Source of the DNA: Candidatus Wolframiiraptor sinensis
Lineage (GTDB): Archaea > Thermoproteota > Nitrososphaeria_A > Caldarchaeales > Wolframiiraptoraceae
Length of the DNA stretch: 64,000 bases
NCBI GenBank assembly: GCA_023268255.1
Contig: JALNJX010000006.1
Span: forward strand, 1 to 64,000
Direction of reading: 5' to 3'
Under the pieces are notes generated by a model. It saw nothing but the letters and a program-made list of their open reading frames with translations. It was not told the origin of the DNA and made no database searches. Within the stretch, counting starts at the first letter, position 1; each line of letters begins with the position of its first letter. Of this stretch, positions 53,919 to 60,561 are shown piece by piece. Both the position numbers and the translations under genes were made by a program.

Positions 53919-54895
53919 AGGAACCTCACCTCAGCCTCGGCTAGAACTCTGCCGAGAGCATCAAGTCTCCTAACAGCCTCATTATAAGGGATGTAGTCGA
54001 GCCAAGAGCTAGTAGAGAAGATCAGAACATGCGGCGATATCGAGTCCAGGTAAGCCCTCACGCGGTAAACTATCTCACGCGGGTCCTCGGGGTAGATGCT
54101 CCTCGAATCTATGACTCCCAGGCTCAGGATCTGTCCATCAAACCCGTGCTCCTTGAGAGCTAGATCCGCCTCGGCGGGAGTGGACCTCAAATCGACATGA
54201 AGGCCTGCTCGAAGATCGAGGAGCATGGCATACCTTTCAGGATCCAAGTTAAAGTATGTCGCGATGATCACCTCGTTCTCCGGCATGCCGAGCTTCGAGA
54301 GAAACTCGTTAACCACTTCAATGCCCTTAAGCCTCTCAGATCTCCCGAGCTCTGGATCCACTAGCGAAGGCTCATCTACTTGAATCAGGTCTGCCGAACC
54401 TCTCAGCGAGTTTACCTCAGCTCTTAGAGCCTCGATCAAGTCGTCGAGTAGTTGATCCTCAGAGGCGTAAAACCTGTTTTCCGAGAGCTTTAGAAACGTG
54501 TATGGGCCCGGTATAATCGCCTTAACCAGCTCGCGCGTGTTCCTCCTAACCTCCTGAACCTCGTCAACCGTCACCGGCCTTCTCCACAGTATCCTGCCGA
54601 TTATCGTGGGGCACCTGTAGTAAAAGTTGTTGTCGAAGAATCTGATCAGCCTGCCGGCCTCCAGGCCATCGAGCTCCATTGTGAATGGCCTGAAGAGGTC
54701 GTGCCATGAGAGGAGGCCGCTGGTAAGAATGGTCATGCCGGCTTTCTCCTGAAGCCTCGCGACTTCGAGGATGCATTCCCTCAAAACGTTCTTGAATTCC
54801 CCATCGCTTATCTTGCCCTCTGAAAGATCGTCGAAGGCTTTTCGGAGCGCCTGCGGCCTCGGGAAGCTCCCGCAAATCCCCGCATGAAGCCTCAT
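53915..54895 (-). CDS. MetE N-terminal-domain homologue, zinc ligands absent
   Basis: 326 residues of the MetE barrel fold: GICGSFPRPQALRKAF, IIPGPYTFLKLSENRFY, DLIQVDEPSL and HVDLRSTPAEADLAL. Where the catalytic half has His-x-Cys it reads IIATYFN, and the last Cys is replaced (ISPHVLIFSTSSWLDY), so it cannot bind the catalytic zinc. It corresponds to the N-terminal half of full-length MetE, which helps bind the folate. It is translated first and coupled to the catalytic half. Confidence 0.85.
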   Translation of the reverse strand: MRLHAGICGSFPRPQALRKAFDDLSEGKISDGEFKNVLRECILEVARLQEKAGMTILTSGLLSWHDLFRPFTMELDGLEAGRLIRFFDNNFYYRCPTIIGRILWRRPVTVDEVQEVRRNTRELVKAIIPGPYTFLKLSENRFYASEDQLLDDLIEALRAEVNSLRGSADLIQVDEPSLVDPELGRSERLKGIEVVNEFLSKLGMPENEVIIATYFNLDPERYAMLLDLRAGLHVDLRSTPAEADLALKEHGFDGQILSLGVIDSRSIYPEDPREIVYRVRAYLDSISPHVLIFSTSSWLDYIPYNEAVRRLDALGRVLAEAEVRFL

Positions 54896-54975
54896 CTCAG
54901 CCGAAAACCCCGCATGCTTCTAGAATTAAAGTCCTTCTCCGGACGATGCTTCACCGCTCTTCTCCCTAACTTATC

Positions 54976-55023
54976 ATTATTATCGCGTCGTCCTTTATTT
55001 CGATCTCACATGGATACTTCATC
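54976..55023 (-). CDS. Tiny YPCE peptide (copy C), 18 residues or a remnant
   Basis: ATG at 55023 opens MKYPCEIEIKDDAIIMIS and a TAG stop. The core YPCEIEIKDDAI aligns with copies A (99-134) and B. An upstream CTTTTAAGG resembles a TATA box but is too near to the ATG for normal initiation. It may be a truncated remnant rather than a functional peptide. Confidence 0.3.
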
Positions 55024-55065
55024 CCCTAAGCCTTAAAAGTATCAGATCGTTCAGCTTCATTTCTC

Positions 55066-55160
55066 CTCGATTATTTTCTCAGTCCTCTTCCCGTCTATCA
55101 CCACTATAGCGCCATCCTCCATCCTAACCTCGCAGGGATACTCGAGATAGACCTCGAGGA
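55066..55160 (-). pseudogene. YPCE peptide remnant (copy B)
   Basis: Read leftward the frame encodes TFLEVYLEYPCEVRMEDGAI then VVIDGKRTEKIIEEK and a TGA. It is about 80 per cent identical in DNA to copy A at 87-182 over 90 bases, including the stop and the bases after it (GAAGCT). It has no start codon between the preceding stop and the core. Confidence 0.4.
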
Positions 55161-55333
55161 AGGTGCCTGATCATGCTGACAGCAGCCATATTGATCCAAG
55201 AAGGGAATTTTAGGCCGAGGGTCAGGGATGAGAAGGGGGTTTAAGGAGTCTACTAGGGATTTTGAAGGAAGACTTATAATGAGGACGGCCTCTCAAGAAT
55301 TGGTAACCGCCCTACGATAAGGCCGCTAGGAGG

Positions 55334-55482
55334 GTGGAGGAGCAGGATAAAAGCCCTGATGAAACCTGTAGTTCTAGAATTGATGCTCCGCGAGGGAGTA
55401 GTGCAATCCTTGATGCAGGTGAAGGGCTATCCAAATGCCCTTCCCCCTCCCTACAATCTCTCTTTTTCCCTTTCAGCCTTTG
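55334..55482 (+). repeat. Dispersed repeat, copy 3
   Basis: GAGCAGGATAAAAGCCCTGA, GCTCCGCGAGGGAGTAGTGC, GGTGAAGGGCTATCCAAATG and a pyrimidine-rich end with CTCTTTTTCCC match copy 2 (36535-36668, minus strand) throughout and copy 1 (24709-24795) in the right half. The preceding CTTATAATGAGG is also found upstream of copy 2 (CCTATAATGAGG). The kept frame reads EEQDKSPDE and AGEGLSKCPS. Confidence 0.7.
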
Positions 55483-55518
55483 GATTGAACTTAACTTAAT
55501 TGAAAGGAAAGGATTGCT

Positions 55519-56580
55519 CTAGAACGTGAATCTGCGCTCGAGGGCCTTGGGCGAGGGGCTTCCATAGATCGCTATCGGGTAGCCGCAGAACTTGCAACGA
55601 TTCTTGTCATCGAGGTTCCAAGAGAGTATGTCGAATCCATAGCGCTCCACGACGACTTGGCCGCACTCCGGGCAGATTGTATTCTCGTACGGGTGGCCGG
55701 GAACATTACCCAGGTAGACGTATCTCAGCCCCTCCTCCCTGGCGACGTGATAATGCTTCTCGAGAACCTCGATCGGCGTCGCGGGCAGATCCAGCATGAG
55801 GTAATCCGGGTGAAATCTTAGGAAGTGGATCGGCACGTCGGGGCCGAGGTTATCGTGTATCCAGCGGGCGAGCCTTCTAGCCTGCTCCAAGCTATCGCCT
55901 ATCCTGGGGACGACGAGATCCGTTACCTCGATGTGGATCCTAGTCTTATCCCTCAGTTCTAGCAGGGTCTCGAATATCGGGTCGGGGCTCGGGACGCCGC
56001 TGAACTTTCTCAGGAAATCGGGATCGGCATTCCCCTTGAAGTCCACGGTCGCGGCATCGAGGAAGTCCATGGCCTCCCTGACGGCATCAGGAGTCCAATA
56101 GCCATTTGTGACAAAGACGTTGAAGAGCCCCTCCCTCCTAGCGATCACGCCGACGTCGTGCGCGAACTCCATGAAGATCGTCGGCTCATTATAGGTGTAG
56201 GCTATGCCCTCGCTCCCATATCTCTTAGCCATCTTGACGACGATCTCGGGGCTCACGTCCGCGCCCTCAACCCTCCTCCTCTGGCTAATATCGTAATTCT
56301 GGCAGTATCTGCAAGCCCAGTTGCAGCCGTTAGTCGCTATGGAGAAGACCCTCGTCCCGGGCATATAGTGCATGACCGGCTTCTTCTCGATCGGATCAAC
56401 GTTGGCCGCGATTATCTTACCGTAGACCAGGAGGTAGAGAACGCCGTCAATATTCCCCCTAACGCCGCAGAAGCCCCTCTGGCCTGGCTTGAGCCTGCAA
56501 TACCTGGGGCAGGCCCTGCACACGGTAACCCCGCCATCAAGCCTCTCGTAAAGCCTCGCGGGCTTGCCGGAAACCTGCAA
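55519..56580 (-). CDS. amrS: AmmeMemoRadiSam system radical SAM enzyme
   Basis: 353 residues. The cluster motif CNWACRYC (C86, C90, C93) follows an N-terminal cysteine set (C21, C24, C28, C38) and GQRGFCGVRGN. The C-terminus holds a zinc ribbon (CPECG ... CKFCG). EGIAYTYNEPTIFMEF and DLVVPRIGDSLEQARRLARWI are family landmarks. Its usual partners (Memo and AMMECR1 proteins) are not in the window. The reaction is unknown. Confidence 0.9.
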   Translation of the reverse strand: MQVSGKPARLYERLDGGVTVCRACPRYCRLKPGQRGFCGVRGNIDGVLYLLVYGKIIAANVDPIEKKPVMHYMPGTRVFSIATNGCNWACRYCQNYDISQRRRVEGADVSPEIVVKMAKRYGSEGIAYTYNEPTIFMEFAHDVGVIARREGLFNVFVTNGYWTPDAVREAMDFLDAATVDFKGNADPDFLRKFSGVPSPDPIFETLLELRDKTRIHIEVTDLVVPRIGDSLEQARRLARWIHDNLGPDVPIHFLRFHPDYLMLDLPATPIEVLEKHYHVAREEGLRYVYLGNVPGHPYENTICPECGQVVVERYGFDILSWNLDDKNRCKFCGYPIAIYGSPSPKALERRFTF

Positions 56581-56640
56581 AAATTCTCCCAGAATATCTT
56601 CAAGTGCGGTTGAGATAATAAAGATTTAGGCCCGCCGCGG

Positions 56641-57081
56641 ATGAATGGAGCGCCGGGAATCTTGAGGGGCATTTACATCCTCTTTCTGAGGATCGTGGAT
56701 GATGCGAGGATAAGGGTGGGCGGTCTCGGCGAAATCGAGCTGGAGAAAGGGCTATATGCGTATGTTGGATCAGCCCAGAATAATCTCGAGAAAAGGATAG
56801 CGAGGCACAGGTTGAGGGAGAAGAAGCTGCAATGGCACATAGATTACATCACGGTGGATAAGGGGGTGATTGTCGAGGGAGCATGCGCCTACGAGCTCCC
56901 GAGAGAATACGAGTGCAGGGTGGCCCGGCTAATGGAGGAGATTTCCCAGAAAGCCATTAAAGGGTTCGGCTCATCCGACTGCCGCTGCCCAAGCCACCTC
57001 TTCAAGATAACCAGAACGATCGAGGAAGTCTGCGAGAGCGTGTCAAGAGCTCTTGGCGTCAGGCAGCGGCGCGTTCTCTAA
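56641..57081 (+). CDS. DUF123 GIY-YIG-like nuclease domain protein
   Basis: 146 residues. GIYILFLRIVDDARIRVGGLG, the GLYAYVGSAQNNLEKRIARHRL core and KLQWHIDYIT match DUF123, a GIY-YIG relative often fused or next to endonuclease III genes in archaea. SDCRCPSHLFKI near the end is also conserved. Function is unproven. Its 3' end overlaps the next gene on the other strand. Confidence 0.85.
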   Translation: MNGAPGILRGIYILFLRIVDDARIRVGGLGEIELEKGLYAYVGSAQNNLEKRIARHRLREKKLQWHIDYITVDKGVIVEGACAYELPREYECRVARLMEEISQKAIKGFGSSDCRCPSHLFKITRTIEEVCESVSRALGVRQRRVL

Positions 57082-57309
57082 GGCATTAATCCTCTCTCGA
57101 GACCTCTTCCCACCTCGGCCGCTTTCACCATTATTCGCCTTCTCTATGATGATCCTGGATGAGGCCGCATCAACCGAGATTATCAGCTCGTCTCCATCGC
57201 TGAAGGGAAACTGGCTATCATGCGTGAGCTTCGAGGGTATGTGGATGTAGAAGTACACGTTGCCGCTGACATGAACCTTCTTCCTAAGATGCCCCCTGGC
57301 GGTCAGCAC
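57043..57309 (-). CDS. AbrB-like small protein
   Basis: 88 residues from GTG at 57309, six bases after a GGAGGTG site; a TTG at 57342 would add 11. Residues 10-57 (KVHVSGNVYFYIHIPSKL ... GDELIISVDAASSRIIIEKA) look like a swapped-hairpin AbrB/SpoVT strand pattern. A basic tail follows. It could be a DNA-binding regulator or an orphan antitoxin-like protein. No toxin gene is adjacent. Confidence 0.55.
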   Translation of the reverse strand: MLTARGHLRKKVHVSGNVYFYIHIPSKLTHDSQFPFSDGDELIISVDAASSRIIIEKANNGESGRGGKRSRERINALENAPLPDAKSS

Positions 57310-57475
57310 ACCCCCCACCTCCGGTACAGGCCTTATGCACAAGTCTTGGAGATTAAGAAGGTATAAGAAACTTGCGGGTAAAAAGGCTCTCGGCCCGAGC
57401 CCCTTATCTCCTAAAAATTTTTCCGAAGAAGCTATTTATCGTGGAGGGCTTTGATTGAAATTTAAGCCTGAGAGC

Positions 57476-57715
57476 ATGGGACGCGTGAAGATCCGGAAGA
57501 TTAAGGTTCTGGCGAAGGAGGTTATCGAGAGGTTCCCGGATAAGGTTTCCGCGGATTTTGAGCTTAATAAGCTTTTAGTATCCCAGGTACTCACGGGGCA
57601 GGTCTCCAAGAAGATCAGAAATAAGGTCGCCGGCTATATTACGAACCTCGTAAGAAGAAGCTTCGAGAAAGAGCTCGAGGAGGCAGAAGCCGTGGAAGCC
57701 CCCGAAGCCCAGTGA
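57476..57715 (+). CDS. rps17e: 30S ribosomal protein S17e
   Basis: 79 residues from ATG at 57476. MGRVKIRKIKVLAKEVIERF and SKKIRNKVAGYITNLVRR are typical S17e, followed by an acidic tail. A TTG at 57455 would add seven residues and has a GGAGGG site six bases ahead, so the start is not certain; family comparison favours the ATG. Confidence 0.88.
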   Translation: MGRVKIRKIKVLAKEVIERFPDKVSADFELNKLLVSQVLTGQVSKKIRNKVAGYITNLVRRSFEKELEEAEAVEAPEAQ

Positions 57716-57784
57716 GCCAGAAATCCAACAGCTCCAGCCCTCTTCAACAGATCATACTTTGACCATTAATTTGATCATTAACAA

Positions 57785-57794
57785 GATTTATTAC
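57785..57794 (+). promoter_or_regulatory. TATA box of the RAM-domain gene
   Basis: GATTTATTAC is centred 28 bases before the ATG at 57817, as expected for a leaderless transcript. Confidence 0.5.
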
Positions 57795-57816
57795 CCAGGG
57801 TCGCAGATTTGAAATC

Positions 57817-58087
57817 ATGCCTACGGCATTCGTCCTAGTTAATACCGAGATAGGCTGCGAGGAGGAGATTCTCAAGGAGTTGAAGAAGATTCCCAACGTG
57901 AAGGAGGCTTATGCGGTTTACGGCGTATACGACATAATAGCGAAGGTCGAGGCAGGCACCATGGATGAGCTTAAGGAGGTAATCTCCTGGAGGATAGCGC
58001 TCCGGGCCTGATACCCATCCGGGCGCCCTCACACGGAGGCTAGATAAGGTTAGAAGCACCTTGACGATGCTCGTTATCTCGGAGTAG
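57817..58087 (+). CDS. Lrp/AsnC RAM-domain protein, interrupted by 37 nt
   Basis: A stand-alone RAM (ligand-binding) domain like those of small archaeal Lrp relatives. The first frame (57817-57996, 60 codons) runs from MPTAFVLVNTEIGCEEEILK to DELKEVISWRI. It then meets unrelated sequence and stops at 58011 after ALRA. The missing family C-terminus RRLDKVRSTLTMLVISE with stop TAG occurs in another frame at 58034-58087. Removing 57997-58033 (37 nt) restores a 77-residue protein of normal length. The 3' part overlaps tiaS on the other strand. Either an intron or an inactivating insertion. Confidence 0.7.
57997..58033 (+). other. 37-nt insert in the RAM gene, candidate archaeal intron
   Basis: This GC-rich insert shifts the frame (37 is not a multiple of three). 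CTCC (58000-58003) pairs with GGAG in the second exon (58035-58038), and GGGC (58004-58007) with GCCC (58025-58028). The unpaired bases between (58029-58034) and before (57997-57999) resemble the two bulges of a bulge-helix-bulge splice site. The predicted second exon begins exactly one base before the central helix, as in true BHB sites. The 3' bulge is too long and the outer helix is weak, so the fit is partial. Confidence 0.4.
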
Positions 58088-59341
58088 CTCATCGAGCATC
58101 AGCGGTCTCGCCAAATGCCTTCGCGCGGATGGCGGCACCTCATAGAAACCGGGCTTAATCGCTCTAGGAACTCTACTTATTTCTTTGTATTCCTCGGGCA
58201 GCTTGGCCCCGCATCTCCTACACTTGAACCCCTTACTTCCTCCCATCGACGTCATTCTCTTGCCGCATTCCGGGCATTTCGGCGACCTCTCAACGATCTT
58301 CTCCGCGAGCCTCCTGATGTAAATCTTCTCCAGGTTGAGCGTTAGCCCTTGGGGCTTCTGCTTAACCGCGCCATACGCGACGACCTCATCGCCTGGGATC
58401 AGCTGCAGGATCAGCTTTCTGAAGCTTTTCGTCGGCTCGTAGGCCGCGCACCATATCTCCCCATTGCCATCTCCGAGTTTGAAGAAGACGTGGCCGCCCA
58501 CATTCGCCCTCGGCTGCATAGTCACGACGCCCTCGACCACCGCGCATACTCCATCCCTGAGATCCCTGATCCCGAGCCTCTGATAATGGACGTCAGTCGC
58601 CTGATTCGTCTCGAAGATGGTCACGAATTCTATGGGCTCGTATACGCGGATGATCTTGAGCGCCTTCTCGAATATCTCGGGGTCAACTCCCCTTATCCCG
58701 AAGAGGACTGGGCATGGTGTGTGGGGGGCTATCCTGATCTCGCCGCTCTCCGGATCAATGTTATCGAATGTATACGGTCTGGTGGCTTCATCGAGCTCGA
58801 GGACTGAGACCGGGTCAATTCTCCTGACTGTGCCCCAGTACTCTCTCCGCCTATGAGCAATGAGCTCGTAGGTTTTCCCAAGGCTTAGATCAGCTCCTAT
58901 CGCGGCTAATGCTCCTATGATCCCCCTGCCACTACCATAGTAGATGAGCTTGGCCTCCGCTTCTTCAGCGACCTTGAAGCCATCATCAAGAGACACCAGC
59001 TCGCGAACAGCCCTCCAGTAGAAGCTTCTCAGCCTTTCATCGGGCTCGCCCTCCAAGAACACGATCCCGGTCTCAGCACCCTCATCCAGCTCCGAGAGCT
59101 CCTCGACAACGCTCCTCATCAGCTCCTCGGCTCTCTCCAGCTCGATTCCCTCAACTTTGAAGGCGATCGCGGCGTTACCCCGCGTCTTGTAAGGGCAGCT
59201 CGGGTTAAGCCTAATGAGCCTGGGATATCCGACTATCCTCGCGCCGAGGGCCTCGAGCCTTCTCATGGCTACAGCCGCCACGTAAGTGGTGCAGCCGGCC
59301 TTCCTCGAATCCGTGTCATCGAGCCCTATCCAGAAAGCCAT
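58040..59341 (-). CDS. tiaS: tRNA(Ile2) 2-agmatinylcytidine synthetase TiaS
   Basis: 433 residues. WIGLDDTDSRKAGCTTYVA opens the family. IYYGSGRGIIGALAAIGADL, then an OB-fold (ATDVHYQRLGIRDLRDGVCAVVEG) and a C-terminal zinc ribbon (CPECGKRM ... CRRCGAKLP) follow in order. It attaches agmatine to C34 of tRNA-Ile2 so that it reads AUA. Abundant ATA codons in the window fit this need. Its last residues are encoded antisense to the RAM gene's second exon. Confidence 0.95.
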   Translation of the reverse strand: MAFWIGLDDTDSRKAGCTTYVAAVAMRRLEALGARIVGYPRLIRLNPSCPYKTRGNAAIAFKVEGIELERAEELMRSVVEELSELDEGAETGIVFLEGEPDERLRSFYWRAVRELVSLDDGFKVAEEAEAKLIYYGSGRGIIGALAAIGADLSLGKTYELIAHRRREYWGTVRRIDPVSVLELDEATRPYTFDNIDPESGEIRIAPHTPCPVLFGIRGVDPEIFEKALKIIRVYEPIEFVTIFETNQATDVHYQRLGIRDLRDGVCAVVEGVVTMQPRANVGGHVFFKLGDGNGEIWCAAYEPTKSFRKLILQLIPGDEVVAYGAVKQKPQGLTLNLEKIYIRRLAEKIVERSPKCPECGKRMTSMGGSKGFKCRRCGAKLPEEYKEISRVPRAIKPGFYEVPPSARRHLARPLMLDELLRDNEHRQGASNLI

Positions 59342-59383
59342 CCACCAGCTCGATTGGCCCGGGCACCATTTAAACGTCCAGCT

Positions 59384-59858
59384 TTAAGCCAGCCTCCTGA
59401 GAATGTTCCCAGCGAACTGTCTCGCCCTCTCCAGATCCGCGGCGCTCGGCCTGCCCTTATTCATCCCGCCAATTCACCTCAGGGCACCATGAAGATTATG
59501 GCCTCTGCAGCTGAACTCCCCAATCACCTTGAAGCCCTTCCTAACAAGAATGGCGAGCAGGGGTTTATGATAATCGTGGAAGACCGGCATCCTTGGGAGA
59601 CCGCTCGTCAAGAACACGAACGCATATTTTTCCCGGACGCTGGGGGAACCTCTCAGCGAATTTGAGGATCGAGGGATGAGACTTGCCATAATATATCCCA
59701 GACCCGAGCCCAATTAGCTGATATTTCTCGGTGGTCTCCACAGGGTCGAGTTCTTCGGGCCTATAGATCCGGGTGTCCAGGATCTGGCTGATAACCCTGG
59801 CAACCTTGAGCGTGTTCCCCCTATGAACCGAGCAGCAGATGATCACGCTTGATACCAA
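59384..59858 (-). pseudogene. Flavodoxin-domain protein, two inactivating changes
   Basis: The first 65-70 codons from 59858 read as a flavodoxin (VIICCSVHRGNTLKVARVIS, LIGLGSGIYYGKSHPSILKF). The frame must then shift by one base near 59650 (a run of C) to continue as REKYAFVFLTSGLP and GFKVIGEFSCRGHNLHGALR. A TGA at 59474-59476 follows, after which the family ending IGGMNKGRPSAADLERA continues in frame to TAA at 59384. With a frameshift and an in-frame stop this is a recent pseudogene. Confidence 0.8.
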
Positions 59859-59913
59859 GACTCATCCGAGGGAAAACCCAGCGCTCATTTTAATCTTGCC
59901 CGGACCCTCCATG

Positions 59914-59923
59914 GGTTATAATG
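59914..59923 (+). promoter_or_regulatory. TATA box of the S15-GAN unit
   Basis: GGTTATAATG lies about 47 bases before the S15 ATG at 59966. AGGAGG near 59951-59956 gives a ribosome binding site in the short leader. Confidence 0.5.
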
Positions 59924-59965
59924 TTTTTTAGTCAGGGCTGGGGGCCTTGATCAGGAGGCCAGCGC

Positions 59966-60412
59966 ATGGCCAGGATGCATGCTAGGAGGCGGGGAAAGTC
60001 TGGCTCGAAGAGGCCGCTCAGCAAGGCTCCCCCATCATGGGTCAAGCTTACACCGGAGGAGGTTGAAGCCCTAGTAGTCAAGTATGCTAAGGAGGGTTAT
60101 CCGCCCAGCATGATAGGCGTAATCCTTCGCGATCAGCACGGCGTTCCACTAGTCAAGCAGGTAACCGGTAAGACGATAATGCAAATATTGAAGGAGAATA
60201 ATCTAATGCCCCAGATCCCCGAGGACCTCGAGAACCTGCTCAGGAGGGCTAGGAGGATGAGGGTGCATCTAAGCAAGCATAAGGGCGATAAATACAATAG
60301 GCATAGGCTCCAGCTCGTTGAGGCGAAAATACATAGGCTCGTCAAGTACTATAAACGGGTCGGCGAGCTTCCACCAGACTGGGAACCGGAGCTCGTATAT
60401 GCTTACAGGTAA
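59966..60412 (+). CDS. rps15: 30S ribosomal protein S15
   Basis: 148 residues, the archaeal/eukaryotic long form. [45 protein letters not shown] and the rRNA-binding helix pair near [21 protein letters not shown] are typical. It is followed 149 bases later by the GAN/RecJ gene and a Pcc1-like gene, an order kept in many archaea. Confidence 0.96.
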   Translation: MARMHARRRGKSGSKRPLSKAPPSWVKLTPEEVEALVVKYAKEGYPPSMIGVILRDQHGVPLVKQVTGKTIMQILKENNLMPQIPEDLENLLRRARRMRVHLSKHKGDKYNRHRLQLVEAKIHRLVKYYKRVGELPPDWEPELVYAYR

Positions 60413-60561
60413 CCCGCGAGCAGGATCGATTCCAGCACAATCAGCAATGCTTTCCCATAATTCATGAGACCCCTCAGCGACAAGATTTTGCGGAACGCGC
60501 TCCTCGCGCAGCCTAAAGGGAGTAAACCATTTTAGTTTCCATAGCTCAAGATTGATGGCTA

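Larger units (their letters stand above)
54896..55518. other. Gene-poor accessory scar, 623 bases
   Basis: No intact gene of normal size is visible. From left to right the stretch holds two YPCE peptide copies on the minus strand (54976-55023 and 55066-55160), about 100 bases without recognisable content, a TATA-like GACTTATAATGAGG at 55269-55282, and dispersed repeat copy 3 (55334-55482). An open frame of 62 codons across the repeat is probably not a gene. Confidence 0.5.

Noticed and set aside
55334-55522. 62-codon open frame over dispersed repeat copy 3
   Set aside because: No start signal or full-length homologue. The same frame is broken in copy 1. Treated as a repeat with a fossil coding tail.
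57997-58033. Programmed frameshifting to explain the split RAM gene
   Set aside because: A single slip cannot skip 37 unrelated bases, and the inserted frame stops after four codons.
57990-58045. Fully canonical bulge-helix-bulge at the RAM gene insert
   Set aside because: Canonical geometry would cut at 57998/57999 and give an out-of-frame product. The 3' bulge is six bases and the outer helix is weak. Kept only as a partial or relaxed motif.
59474-59476. TGA in the flavodoxin gene as selenocysteine
   Set aside because: The gene also has a frameshift. The site aligns with a hydrophobic residue in the family, and no SECIS-like hairpin was seen.
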